Shown piece after piece: positions 36,845 to 46,529 of a stretch of DNA of 48,661 nucleotides (position 1 is the stretch's first letter; the number at the start of each line of letters is the position of its first letter). The stretch is from a virus: positions 1 to 48,661 of the IMG/VR virus record IMGVR_UViG_3300044800_000258; one strand, given 5' to 3'. Under the pieces are notes generated by a model. The model searched no databases. It saw only the letters and a list, made by a program, of their open reading frames with translations, and was not told the origin of the DNA. A program made the position numbers and the translations under genes.

Positions 36845-37674
36845 ACGCTCAGAACATACCCGAGGAAGCGCGAAAGGTCTTTGTTCCAGCACCCGGACAT
36901 GTCTTTGTCAGTGGTGACTTCTCAAACCTTGAACTTCGAGTCATGGCTTATGACTTTGACGATGACGTACTTCAAAAACAGTTTACTGAAGGAGTAAACA
37001 TTCATGACGAAAACACGAAAGCGATGTTCGGAATCACCAAAGAGCACAAAGATTGGACTTATATTCGCAAAGCTGCGAAGATCGCTGTCTTTGGAAGATC
37101 GTATGGCGGGGGAGTGCGAGGTATCTTTGAACGTGTCAGTGCGAAAGTACCGGAGGTCAACTTCACAATGGCAATGTTTAGAAGTGCGGATAAAAAATAT
37201 TTCGACACACATCCGAAACTTGCAAAAGGCTTTGAACAAGCATCCCGAGTTGCGCGAGATACTCGTATTTGCACAACTGCGACGGGCCGAAAAAGATTCT
37301 TTCTCGGAATGCCAGCCGAAGTCGAGCGCGAAGGAATTAACACGCGCATCCAAGGACCTGCGGGCGACATCGAGAACGAAAGCCTGATCGATCTCTATGA
37401 AGAGTGCCTGAAGCACGATGACTGGAAGCTTGTAGCAACCGTCCATGACAGCAACGTCATCGAGTGTCCGATCGCGGAAGTAAACGCGTGTGCCAAAGCG
37501 ATGAAGTGTATCATGGAGAAGAGCCGAAAACTTTGGGGAAAGGAGTTGGTCTTTCCTGTTGACATCAGCGTTTCTACAACATCTTGGGGGGAGATGAAAG
37601 ACCTTGAAGAGTGGACCAAAGAGCAAATCAAAGTCAAAAGCAAGAAGCGCAAAGCCACTCGCCCCAAATCTTAA
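36841..37674 (+). CDS. DNA polymerase family A, catalytic C-terminal half
   Basis: 277 aa. It starts MNAQNIPEEARKVF, the NxQNIP motif that normally follows TGRLSS in the same chain. Motif A is GDFSNLELR with D26. Motif B is R76-x3-K80-x3-F84-x3-Y88-G. Motif C is VHDS at 201-204, with Ser where Glu is usual. These are the metal- and nucleotide-binding parts of the palm and fingers. F84 corresponds to Phe762 of E. coli Pol I, a residue type common in virulent phages. It must pair with the N-half (ending at 36269) to make an active polymerase. The end overlaps the DUF3987 gene. Confidence 0.9.
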   Translation: MNAQNIPEEARKVFVPAPGHVFVSGDFSNLELRVMAYDFDDDVLQKQFTEGVNIHDENTKAMFGITKEHKDWTYIRKAAKIAVFGRSYGGGVRGIFERVSAKVPEVNFTMAMFRSADKKYFDTHPKLAKGFEQASRVARDTRICTTATGRKRFFLGMPAEVEREGINTRIQGPAGDIENESLIDLYEECLKHDDWKLVATVHDSNVIECPIAEVNACAKAMKCIMEKSRKLWGKELVFPVDISVSTTSWGEMKDLEEWTKEQIKVKSKKRKATRPKS

Positions 37675-39082
37675 CGGCGCACCCGAGCCTTACGATGAGA
37701 GCAAGGCTAAGGGACGGTTCTGGAAGGACGACCCAGGGGATGAGCTTCTTCCCAAGCGCAAAGGCTTCATCACCGATTGCGTCTCCCGCCATCGAGGAAA
37801 AGAGGTCACAACGCTCTTCACCATCTGGAGCACGCTCTTCGTCTTGTCCTCGGCGGTCAAGCGCGAGGCATGGCTGCGGTTTGGCGAGAAGAAGCTTTAC
37901 ACCAATTTCTACTGCATCCTTGTGGGGCCTGCGGGGATCGCCCACAAGACCGAGGTCATCAACGATGCCATCGTGCTGCTCGAAGGCTTTGGCCAGTTCA
38001 TCGAGAGCCCTCAGTTCAAGTTTATGAAAGAGATGAACATCGTTGCTGATAAGGCATCTCCCGAAGCACTTCTTGAAGCTTTGCGCCCAAGAAATAAAGA
38101 GCCTAAAGGGAAGCCGTACTTTCAATTTCAGGATTCTAAAGGAAATCCAATTATCAATTCAGCGACTGGGAGGCCTCTATGGTATGTGAAAACCTCGGAG
38201 ACTGCGATCGTGGCCCACGAGTTTTCAACCCTTGCGGGCCAGCAGCGATACAACATGGGCCTTACGGACAACTTGCTCGCCCTCTACGAGTGCGACCGCC
38301 CTTTCACGTGGCGCACAGTGAAGCGGGGAAGGCCCGTTGTGTTCAAGAATCTCCATACCACACTCATCGCGGGGACCACCCTTACATCATTCAGGGAAAG
38401 CTTGAGCGAGAATGTGAGAAGCGACGGGTTTCTCTCGCGTTCCGTGATGGTCTACTGCCCCAAGACGGTAGGGAGGCGCTTCTCGCGCCCCCGCATCGTC
38501 CCTGATGCACCCAACGAAGGAGATCTTCAAAAGAGGCTTGCATGGATCTCCGAGCACGCCGTGGGAGAGTTCGACCTGTCAAGCGACGCCGACGCCTATT
38601 ACGACAGGTGGTACATTAGGTGGCGGGATGAGCTTGAGGATGACTCGCAGTTTCAGGGCCTCAAAAGCCGTCTCCACGTCCTTGTGTTGAAGGTAGCGTT
38701 GCTGCTTCGCCTTCAACGATATGAAGTGGCCTCGAAGCTTATTGACAAACAGGACATAAAAGATGCAATCCTCATTATCAGGAAGACTTGGTTTGAAGCA
38801 TTGCCTGTGATGCGGGGATTTGAGAGCGCCTACGCGAAGCCTTTCCTCGGCCGCATGGAGGAGTACATACGCTCGCGCGGAGAGGTGGACCGATTGAAGC
38901 TGCTGCGCCAAGGCAAGTTCAACGCCGCCGAGATAAAGGAAGGGATCACGATGCTAAGCGAGGAAGGAAAGCTTGAGATATGGCAGAACGGAAAGATCGT
39001 AAGCTACCCCACATCCTATGGGAAGGAAACATACAAGTGGTGCGGGGAGCGTTGGTTGGGATCAAAGGGTCTGGAGGAATGA
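37604..39082 (+). CDS. DUF3987-like helicase/primase-associated protein
   Basis: 492 aa. The only usable start is a TTG at 37604 inside the polymerase C-half, overlapping it by 71 bases. The N-terminus is basic and low-complexity (Lys/Ser). The Walker A-like loop is VGPAGIAHKT (about 107-116), with the Lys kept. Regions with EFSTLAGQQRYN, LIAGTTLTSF and DGFLSRSVMVY correspond to DUF3987 proteins, which replace replicative helicases in some phages and mobile elements. It is directly after the polymerase, so it is the likely replicative ATPase. The degenerate loop leaves activity uncertain. Confidence 0.7.
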   Translation: MKSGPKSKSKSKARSAKPLAPNLNGAPEPYDESKAKGRFWKDDPGDELLPKRKGFITDCVSRHRGKEVTTLFTIWSTLFVLSSAVKREAWLRFGEKKLYTNFYCILVGPAGIAHKTEVINDAIVLLEGFGQFIESPQFKFMKEMNIVADKASPEALLEALRPRNKEPKGKPYFQFQDSKGNPIINSATGRPLWYVKTSETAIVAHEFSTLAGQQRYNMGLTDNLLALYECDRPFTWRTVKRGRPVVFKNLHTTLIAGTTLTSFRESLSENVRSDGFLSRSVMVYCPKTVGRRFSRPRIVPDAPNEGDLQKRLAWISEHAVGEFDLSSDADAYYDRWYIRWRDELEDDSQFQGLKSRLHVLVLKVALLLRLQRYEVASKLIDKQDIKDAILIIRKTWFEALPVMRGFESAYAKPFLGRMEEYIRSRGEVDRLKLLRQGKFNAAEIKEGITMLSEEGKLEIWQNGKIVSYPTSYGKETYKWCGERWLGSKGLEE

Positions 39083-39083
39083 T

Positions 39084-39209
39084 ATGAAGCCTGCATTTTA
39101 TAAATGGAGGGTATGCTGGCTCAAGAGGCATAGCTCATGGAGTTGGCATATTCAACGTTACGGAAAATGGATGTACTGGGGTAAGTTTGCGGTAAGGACT
39201 ATGAGATGA
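39084..39209 (+). CDS. Very small basic Trp-rich protein
   Basis: 41 aa from an ATG with GGAGG at 6 bases. It has six Trp and ten Arg/Lys (WRVCWLKRHSSWSWHIQRYG). The function is unknown. It overlaps the next gene by ATGA. Confidence 0.55.
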   Translation: MKPAFYKWRVCWLKRHSSWSWHIQRYGKWMYWGKFAVRTMR

Positions 39210-39808
39210 GTGACTACGATCCACACGAATTGAAGATCATACGGCGCGGCGTGTCGATCGACAAGGTGATCGCGGCATACAGGCACTTTGGAAGCTTGCG
39301 TAAGACCGCTGCGGTCTGCAAGATTTCCAAGGACACGGTGGCCGCCGTAATCCTTCGCTACAAGGTGCCTCATCTTGTTGCCACACTTCCTTCCCAAGCG
39401 TCCTATAACCCGAGGACCCGCTACTCGACGTTTGCCAAGTGGCACAAGGCGCATTCGGGAGATCCCGCTCTGCCCCACAGTCTCGCTGCTCTTGCAAAGC
39501 TCTCCGGGGAGAACACCAACGTCGTGAAGTGCTACTTCTATCGAAGGCGAAAGGAGGCGCGCAAGATACTCTCATCGCTTCCCGACCTTCGGAAGTTGAA
39601 GCTGTCATTGGAAGACATCGAAGGCCATGTATTTCGTTCAAGCGGTCTTGAAAACTACCGCTATGCCATCGACCGCTATTCCGAGCGCGCCGCGCTGCAG
39701 GGAGAGCTTGAGCTTTTCGGCGAGGTGACGGTGCTCATTCCCTCGATCGACCAGTTTGCAAAGCGTGTCAAGTCGCAACTGAAGAAACTTACTGCCTCGG
39801 CGGGTTAA
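39206..39808 (+). CDS. Putative helix-turn-helix DNA-binding protein
   Basis: 200 aa, last gene of the rightward arm. Residues about 19-52, FGSLRKTAAVCKISKDTVAA in the core, fit a helix-turn-helix of the resolvase/homeodomain-like type. The rest is basic and helical (YRRRKEARKILSSL), with a coiled C-terminus. It may be the activator of late transcription, which the late promoter seems to need, or a replication initiator; neither is proved. Its last 20 bases overlap the end of the convergent ejection-protein gene. Confidence 0.55.
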   Translation: MSDYDPHELKIIRRGVSIDKVIAAYRHFGSLRKTAAVCKISKDTVAAVILRYKVPHLVATLPSQASYNPRTRYSTFAKWHKAHSGDPALPHSLAALAKLSGENTNVVKCYFYRRRKEARKILSSLPDLRKLKLSLEDIEGHVFRSSGLENYRYAIDRYSERAALQGELELFGEVTVLIPSIDQFAKRVKSQLKKLTASAG

Positions 39809-42800
39809 GGAATGAGAATGTGTTTCCGAGCGTCCTTGCCCCCTGTTTGATCCACGAGATGGGGGGCACGCTCTCAAGCGCCTTCTGCGACTGCATTCTC
39901 ATGTTGGGAGTCGATGAACCGCTTATCATGGACAGGAAGCCGCCCCAGGGGTTGTCTGACATGAACTGCTTGACAATCGAGATCGCCTGCACGACGAAGG
40001 ACACAGGGGCCATGTTCTCAAGCGCCTTCAGCGCGAAGTCCAGCCTTTTCTTGTCGGGCTGCTGTGTAAGCCCCACGATGTCCTGCCATAAGGGACCGCC
40101 CCTGAGATTGATGACCTTCCAAGGAAGCGCGTTGCTCCCGCTCAGACCTGCAAGACGCGATGCTCCATAGAGGAGAGCCGTGTTCTTACCGTAGGTGACA
40201 AGCGCCTTCGTCCGATCGGCGGCAGTCCCTCTTGAGGCGAGCCTATCGAGGGCCTGCGCGTAGCTTGTAGGCGAGATCATGACCTGTCCCCACATCTTGG
40301 CAACTTGTCCCTTGCTGAGAGCCATGCCTTGGTCCTCGGGCCTCCACTGATAGGTTATCTGGTCGGTCATGTTCATGGCATAGGAGTGGAGAGCGGCAGG
40401 ATAATTTCCCTGCTTCAGAAAACCTTCCATCTGATCCGCTGCCCCCTCGTCAAGTCGAAATCCCTTGATCTTGTTGAAGATGCGCCCGAAATCTCCCACC
40501 TGCCCCCCATCGAACCACGGCTTCACGTGACGGTCAAAAAGCCATGAAGCGGCATTGTATACCGCGCCCTTTCCCATGATGTGGTCGTTTTGAATCCAGA
40601 ATGTTCCCCCTTGGGCGAGTCTCGTTGCCGTGCGGCCCACAAGGCTTGTACCCATCGAGGTATCTCCGAAGCCCTCGAAGATGGGCCTGCGGCCCGAGAA
40701 CACGCCTTTCTCGAACAGCTCTTTTAATCCTGCTTGGCCTCCTTCGTTGAGGATGCGAAAGCCGTTGTTCATGGCCTCGGTCCCGAGAAAGCCGCTTCCA
40801 AGAGCGTAGTTGCCCCCTTGAATGTGAAGGCCAACGCTGCGCTTGAAGCCGTAGACTCCTATTCCTGTGAGGGTCTTCAACAGCGAAGCGGCAGGGCTCT
40901 TTGCCACCTGTCCGCCCACCTTCCCCTCAAGTCTCATCAGGTCGAGCGCGTCGCTATTTCCGCTGTGAAGGGCCTCCTCCATGTAGCGGCTGGCGGTGTT
41001 GACGATCCGAGGGTCTTTGATCTTTAAGACATCATCGGAGTAGACGCGCTTCACAAACGCCTTCATGGGCTCGACCATGTAGGCCCATCGGTTCGCCAGT
41101 TCCGAGTACCTGATGAAAGCGGTTATCGCGTTCTCGTCCTTGGCCGAGCTGTCCACTTCCGCCACGCGCTCATTAAGCGACATGAAGCGCATGTTATCAG
41201 GCACCCGCCCTCCATGCGTCGCCTCGGCGAGCTGATGCATTCCGGCGGGCCCCGCCATCTCCATGTCCTGGTAGCGGACGGGATTCCTATGCTTGAACTC
41301 TACATTCCTGGGAGAAAAGTCTTTCAGCATAATGGCAGGGTCTTGGCCTGTCCTATTATGCACTGTATCATAGAGAGAAGCCATATCATTCGCTGCATCA
41401 AGTATCTGGAATCGCTTGGGAGATTTAATATTGTACCCAAAGTCATTAAGGACATTATTTCTTGCATCAGGATCAACGGCATCCTGCATCTTTTTAACGA
41501 CAACCCAGTCTTCTCCGTTGAGCCTGGGATATTTCTTCATGACCGACTCGGCCATTCGCGCATCGACATAGTGCTGCTGGTTGTATGTTCTCTCGCCAGC
41601 CTGAACATCCGTGAATGTCTTCTGAAGACCTTTCAGTTTATACATCCTATCGAATTGATCGAAGGTGCCTCGGTTCTGCCCGAAGTGCTCGCTCCACCAT
41701 GCGCGGGAGCTTGCTATCCTTTGTCCAAGTCTTGAGCGGTCGAAGAAGTCCTTCCCCGTATTCCTGTAGCTCGGCTCCGTGTCGGCGGGCATCTTGGTAG
41801 CATCGGCGCTTTCCTTGATGGTAAAGCCTGTCTCGTACTTTCCCCCGGGCGCCCATGCGGGATCACTCACTTTGCTCAAGACCTTTCCAACCTCGTCCAT
41901 GGTCTTGCACGAGTAGGTGCCTTCGGTGCCGGTAAGGGTAAAGCCGTGCTGCGCATCATAGCTGAAGGTGAAGCCCCTCTCGTTTGCAAGCCTCTGGACG
42001 TTGCCGTATTCTCTGTACTTGCCCCCAAGGTATTCCTTCGCATCCGCCGCGTTTCCAAACTTCTCCCTGATTCCCCACGCGGGAATTTCCACGCTGTAGG
42101 CCCCGTCATGGCCTTGGGAAAGCTTTCCATCCTTGGTCGCCGAGATGGGCTTCTTCCCTTCCTCCGCGGCCACATCCATGAAGCGGTTTGCAAACTTGTA
42201 GACATCGGCGAGCGAGCCGCTGGCGATCCCCCCCGTGTGCGCGAAAGGAGTGCCATCGGGCATTACCTCAAGCCCTTGGGGACCAAATCGTCCGTCGATC
42301 AGCCTTGGCCGATACCCGGAGGCCCGCATGGCGCTGTAGGGGCTGTCTCCTACACCGATGACATGCCCTGTGTCATCGAATATGCGATAGCTCTTGTTGT
42401 CGTAAGAGAGCCGCATCCCTTCGGCTTCAAGTGAGGCCCGCAGGTGAGAAGGCGTTGTGGTTCGGGCCAGAAACTCATCTGTTACCCTTGCAAGGTCGCC
42501 CTCCACTGGAGGCATCCCTTTCATCTGAAGTGAATAATCCCCGGTGAGGGTCTTCTGAATTATCGATCCACCCTCCTTATACACCGACTCCATGAGCCAG
42601 TCGGCTTTCGCTCGTTCGCTTCCAAGCATGTCAGGCGCCTTGTATGCCGTCGAGTACTCCGTGGTCGAGGGTGCTCCGATCTCCTCTTTGGGGGCCGCAG
42701 GCGGTGCGGCATATTCCCTTGACCGCTTGTTTACCGCATCGCTGACATGCTTGATCTGGTCTCTCGGATAGAGCGAGGTCACGTCTCCGTTGCCATGCTC

Positions 42801-44711
42801 GATTGCATCAAAGCCCTTGTCCCGCAGCTCCCAGTGAGCCAAGTCCTCGATAGGGGCGTTTGCTCCATTCTTGGCGTACTCTCCAGCTTTGAGGAGCGAT
42901 GCCTGATAGACGCTTTCGGGGGAGGGATTGGAATAGATGATCGCAGCGTTGTAGTCGCCCCCCGAGACGGTGGAAAACCGCGTGGGCTTGTCGGTGGGGA
43001 CAAGCGAGCCTCTCTTGGCAATAGCGTTCATCTGCGAAGGGTCAAGCGATGCTTTGAGCTTGGCGCTCTTCATGCCTCCGCTCTCGATCTGGCCCACCTC
43101 TCCGTAGGTAAGCATCGCCCCCTCGCTGGGCACCTTTGCCGCGCCCTCGGGCGCTATGCGGTCCTGTAGGCCGCGAACGATGGCAAGCGAGTCCCGCATA
43201 CTCCTGAAGTGGGGATGAGAGTCATTGAGCGCGTTCATGCGAAGCTCGTATGATTTCACCTGTTCCTTGGCAGCATTGCTTTTGGTCTCCTCCCATATAC
43301 CAGACCATGTATCATGTTTTCCCCGCGCAAAGTCCAGTTCTCTTTCCCATTCGGGATAAAGGACGCTCTCGGTTTCGTTGAGTGAAAGATGCTCTCCGAG
43401 AACCTTGCCGCCCTTCTCAAGTGACTGCCGCACACGGTAGGTTCCGGGGCCGTCCTCGACGGTCGAGATGCCGATAGGCGAGTTCCTGTTGTCGATCATC
43501 AACTGAGCACCGACACGCATGGCAGCTACCGGGTTGTCCTTAATGGCGTTGGGATTGTCAACGGAATACTGGAGCGCCTCCCTGCGCCCGACCTCCCAGT
43601 CTCTCATCACAGGGCCAAGCTGATCCAGCGCGACAGGGGAGCTGACTCCCTGCTTGAACTGCCTCTGGAGTGCTTGGGCACGTGCCGTGTATTCGCCCGT
43701 CGATGTCTTGGCGAATGCCTCCGCTTTCGGCAGCGCCGCGGTCCCTCGACCGAAGGTCGCCTTCAAAAGGCTCACGCCAACCTGCTTCGCGCCTGTAAGG
43801 AAGCTTGCCCCCAGCATATCGAAGGCCATTCCTTGGGCCGCCCACAGCCCCCAAAGCGTCCCTACCGACTTGATCGTCTCAGCGACTCCGTGCGACGTGT
43901 CAGTGGCACCCTCGACAGGAGCTTTGGCGGGATTGGCAATGTTTGTCACCTCCGCAGCAAGTCCACGGCCGAGTCCCTTTGTCCCCGTGAGGGCCGCCTG
44001 AAGGCCCATCTTTACCATGGGCGCAGCAGCTCTCACTCCAGCAGTTGCAGGTGCAATCCCGGCCGTGGCAAGCAGATCTGTCCCATAGCCAAGAGCGCTT
44101 CCAAGCAACTGCGTCGGAGTCTGCCCGCCGATCAGCGGTATGAGGGGACTCAGCGGCTTCTCGTACTTTTGCTGTAGATACTGGGCCAGCTTCACCCCAT
44201 CCTTGTTGCCGCCGATGGCCCTCTGAAGAAGCGCACTCTCGTCTATCTGGTTGTTTCCCTGCGGGGCTGTCGTATAGCCGCCGAAGAACTTATTCACCCG
44301 ATCCGCAGACCCATAAAGGGTATCGCTTATCGCCTTCGATGCGTTGACAATACCGCGAGTCAGCAGCCCTGTCATTCCCATCTGGACGCCAGTCGAGTAG
44401 ATAAAGCGCAATGCAGGTCTTTGGGGGTGTCCCTGTGCAATGTCCGCGGCGGGATCTTCAAGATTCTGTCTCAATATGTCGTACTTCTGATCGGTGAAAG
44501 ACGGAGGATAGGCGTCTCTTATCGCGTTGAAAGCTTGGATCTGTACGCCAGCAGGAGTAGCAGCCCACTTAGGGTCTTTCTGCATCAGGCTGTCATACAG
44601 TTTTGCCCGAGCGTACTTCTGCTCATCCCAAGACATCGCCTGGAACTTGGGGTCCGCCCACTGGGAAAGGAAGGGGGATAGCTGGCCTTTCTGTTGTGAT
44701 TGGTCAGACAT
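39789..44711 (-). CDS. Large ejection (internal virion) protein, 1640 aa
   Basis: The largest gene, last of the leftward arm. It corresponds in position and size to T7 gp16-type internal virion proteins that form the DNA ejection channel across the cell envelope. The N-terminal 130 residues are helical and charged; residues about 150-300 hold hydrophobic segments (TDLLATAGIAPATAGVRAA; TLWGLWAAQGMAFDMLGASF) that may insert in the membrane. Residues about 575-655 read AIIYSNPSPESVYQAS...LRDKGFDAIEHGNGDV...YPRDQIKHV. This resembles ADP-ribosyltransferase-like domains of large polyvalent phage proteins. The C-terminus is helical. No lytic transglycosylase motif is visible. The ends of this gene and the rightward arm overlap by 20 bases. 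Confidence 0.75.
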   Translation of the reverse strand: MSDQSQQKGQLSPFLSQWADPKFQAMSWDEQKYARAKLYDSLMQKDPKWAATPAGVQIQAFNAIRDAYPPSFTDQKYDILRQNLEDPAADIAQGHPQRPALRFIYSTGVQMGMTGLLTRGIVNASKAISDTLYGSADRVNKFFGGYTTAPQGNNQIDESALLQRAIGGNKDGVKLAQYLQQKYEKPLSPLIPLIGGQTPTQLLGSALGYGTDLLATAGIAPATAGVRAAAPMVKMGLQAALTGTKGLGRGLAAEVTNIANPAKAPVEGATDTSHGVAETIKSVGTLWGLWAAQGMAFDMLGASFLTGAKQVGVSLLKATFGRGTAALPKAEAFAKTSTGEYTARAQALQRQFKQGVSSPVALDQLGPVMRDWEVGRREALQYSVDNPNAIKDNPVAAMRVGAQLMIDNRNSPIGISTVEDGPGTYRVRQSLEKGGKVLGEHLSLNETESVLYPEWERELDFARGKHDTWSGIWEETKSNAAKEQVKSYELRMNALNDSHPHFRSMRDSLAIVRGLQDRIAPEGAAKVPSEGAMLTYGEVGQIESGGMKSAKLKASLDPSQMNAIAKRGSLVPTDKPTRFSTVSGGDYNAAIIYSNPSPESVYQASLLKAGEYAKNGANAPIEDLAHWELRDKGFDAIEHGNGDVTSLYPRDQIKHVSDAVNKRSREYAAPPAAPKEEIGAPSTTEYSTAYKAPDMLGSERAKADWLMESVYKEGGSIIQKTLTGDYSLQMKGMPPVEGDLARVTDEFLARTTTPSHLRASLEAEGMRLSYDNKSYRIFDDTGHVIGVGDSPYSAMRASGYRPRLIDGRFGPQGLEVMPDGTPFAHTGGIASGSLADVYKFANRFMDVAAEEGKKPISATKDGKLSQGHDGAYSVEIPAWGIREKFGNAADAKEYLGGKYREYGNVQRLANERGFTFSYDAQHGFTLTGTEGTYSCKTMDEVGKVLSKVSDPAWAPGGKYETGFTIKESADATKMPADTEPSYRNTGKDFFDRSRLGQRIASSRAWWSEHFGQNRGTFDQFDRMYKLKGLQKTFTDVQAGERTYNQQHYVDARMAESVMKKYPRLNGEDWVVVKKMQDAVDPDARNNVLNDFGYNIKSPKRFQILDAANDMASLYDTVHNRTGQDPAIMLKDFSPRNVEFKHRNPVRYQDMEMAGPAGMHQLAEATHGGRVPDNMRFMSLNERVAEVDSSAKDENAITAFIRYSELANRWAYMVEPMKAFVKRVYSDDVLKIKDPRIVNTASRYMEEALHSGNSDALDLMRLEGKVGGQVAKSPAASLLKTLTGIGVYGFKRSVGLHIQGGNYALGSGFLGTEAMNNGFRILNEGGQAGLKELFEKGVFSGRRPIFEGFGDTSMGTSLVGRTATRLAQGGTFWIQNDHIMGKGAVYNAASWLFDRHVKPWFDGGQVGDFGRIFNKIKGFRLDEGAADQMEGFLKQGNYPAALHSYAMNMTDQITYQWRPEDQGMALSKGQVAKMWGQVMISPTSYAQALDRLASRGTAADRTKALVTYGKNTALLYGASRLAGLSGSNALPWKVINLRGGPLWQDIVGLTQQPDKKRLDFALKALENMAPVSFVVQAISIVKQFMSDNPWGGFLSMISGSSTPNMRMQSQKALESVPPISWIKQGARTLGNTFSFLNPPRQ

Positions 44712-44714
44712 GAT

Positions 44715-46517
44715 TTACGGGTTTCCTGGAGCCTGTCCGTTCATGACTCTTTGCTTTTGTGCGGGAGTAAGAGCCCCCGGAGGAGTCGTTGACGGGGGAT
44801 TCCGAGGACTTGATCCCGACGACGGGTTCTTAAGAGTCGGCGCGGCTGACGGATATGTAGTCGTGCTCCCTTCCTGACCCGGAAGGGTAAAGAGACCAAG
44901 AACGGTAGCCGCGCTGATCTTTCCCGTGGCCTCTGCTATGGGGACACCGAAGGCTTCGGAGACATAACGGGCAGCGGCCACGTTCGCCAAGTATAGTTGA
45001 CTGGTATCATCTTTCAAGGTCTCAAGCATGTGCTTCTGGATTTGAGCAACACCTGGAGCTGTTCCCTTGTCCTTCGTATAGGCATTGATGAAATCTGTTC
45101 GATAGTTGCTTGATGCCGTCTCAAGCTGTCCCAAAGCTGCAAGGGCTTGTCCTTTCTTACTGGCATCAAGCCTGGCAGCATCACTATTGGTTCTGGCTGC
45201 CTCAGCCTTGACGCGACTATAGGTTCCCCAGATACTCGCTTGAAGCTTGGCAACACCAAGGGAAATGTCCGCGCTCGCTTTGCTCCATTTTTCGTCCGCA
45301 AGTCGTTTTCGTGTCTCGACGTCCTGAGCTTTGAGATCAGCAGCAGTTGCCGTGCTCCACTTAGTCCAGTCTGCATCTGACATAGAAGTCATGTGATTCA
45401 CACGATCGAGAAAGTCAGGATCACTGGCGGCAATGTCGTTAAGTTGCTTCACTGCCGCATCAAGCGCCTCTCGTGTTCCACCACCCTCCAAGTAGGCTTT
45501 CAGTTGCGCTCTTCCCTCATCGACAGTGATAAAGGATGCAGAACGCTTGACTGCTGCAATGTCCTTTCCTGTCACATCAATAGTAAGATCCCCGTTCATG
45601 GCAGCCTCAATCTTGCTGGTTGCATCACTGAGAGCTTTCTGCACTTCAGGAGGTATTCCTTTGAAGGTTTCCGTTATCGACATCGACTGGCTCTGCTGTG
45701 ATGCTGCTCCCCGCGTTCCAACAAGGCTCCCAATCATGTCAGCATTCATGCTTTTGACGAACTTCAGGAAACTATCTTTGTTCCCCTGAAGGAGCGCAGA
45801 GTTACTATTTATATTTCCCGAAGCAGCTACCCCTTTTATCCCGCTATCGGTAAGGCTCTTCCTAAAGGCATCCATGAGGGCCTTGTTTCCTGCCATCTGT
45901 CCCACAAGGTCGGGGGTCATCTCAGCGGCATTCTCAGGGAGCGGATGCAGCATCTGTGTTGATGCCTGTGGAACTGCCGACGGGACTGCTGCACCCTGCA
46001 CTTGCCCCGAAGGAGCAGCGGGAACAGGAGGAACGGCTGGAACCTGTGTTCCCTGTGGAGCGCCTTGAGAAGCCACTTGGATCAAGTTGCTTCTGAGAGC
46101 ATCCACTCCTGTTATGTGGTTGAGCGCCGAGGCTCCCCCTTCGTAATAGGCTTTCGCTTTGTTCTTGTCACCTCCAGCCTCCCAAGTAAAGTAGTCAAGC
46201 CATTCGGGCTTTCTGGTAACATAGCTCATGGGGCCGCTCTTCTGAAGATCATCGTACAAGTCTTTGGACATGAGCCCATACTTCAGCCGGTCACTCTCGG
46301 TCTGCGCATTCATCCGTCCAGTATTGGCTTCCTGCTGCAAGGTCTTGTTTCTCTCCTGCTCGACCTTGACCTGCTGCTGAGCGGTATAGTTCTTAGCAGC
46401 TTCCTGCACTGCTGTCTGAAACATCTCAGACAGTCTTGTCATGTTTGTGTTCTGCTGTGACTGAACCTCTGCGGGAGATGGCCCCCACAACTGCGGCTGG
46501 GGTATCCGTGTTATCAT
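44715..46517 (-). CDS. Ejection (internal virion) protein, 600 aa
   Basis: 600 aa, ATG after AAAGGAGAG. The N-terminal third is Gln-rich coiled coil (MFQTAVQEAAKNYTAQQQ); a Pro/Ala/Gln linker follows (about 155-190) and then a long helical region, ending in a Pro/Ser/Thr-rich tail. Between a smaller Ala/Gln-rich protein and the 1640-aa protein, it takes the place of T7 gp15. Together they probably form the ejectosome in the periplasm. No enzymatic motif is visible. Confidence 0.7.
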   Translation of the reverse strand: MITRIPQPQLWGPSPAEVQSQQNTNMTRLSEMFQTAVQEAAKNYTAQQQVKVEQERNKTLQQEANTGRMNAQTESDRLKYGLMSKDLYDDLQKSGPMSYVTRKPEWLDYFTWEAGGDKNKAKAYYEGGASALNHITGVDALRSNLIQVASQGAPQGTQVPAVPPVPAAPSGQVQGAAVPSAVPQASTQMLHPLPENAAEMTPDLVGQMAGNKALMDAFRKSLTDSGIKGVAASGNINSNSALLQGNKDSFLKFVKSMNADMIGSLVGTRGAASQQSQSMSITETFKGIPPEVQKALSDATSKIEAAMNGDLTIDVTGKDIAAVKRSASFITVDEGRAQLKAYLEGGGTREALDAAVKQLNDIAASDPDFLDRVNHMTSMSDADWTKWSTATAADLKAQDVETRKRLADEKWSKASADISLGVAKLQASIWGTYSRVKAEAARTNSDAARLDASKKGQALAALGQLETASSNYRTDFINAYTKDKGTAPGVAQIQKHMLETLKDDTSQLYLANVAAARYVSEAFGVPIAEATGKISAATVLGLFTLPGQEGSTTTYPSAAPTLKNPSSGSSPRNPPSTTPPGALTPAQKQRVMNGQAPGNP

Positions 46518-46529
46518 CTTCTCTCTCCT

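Noticed and set aside
36245-36860. Group I intron or intein in the DNA polymerase gene
   Set aside because: Almost the whole insert is the methyltransferase frame with overlapping start and stop codons; there is no room for a folded intron core, and stop codons separate the frames so an intein cannot be made.
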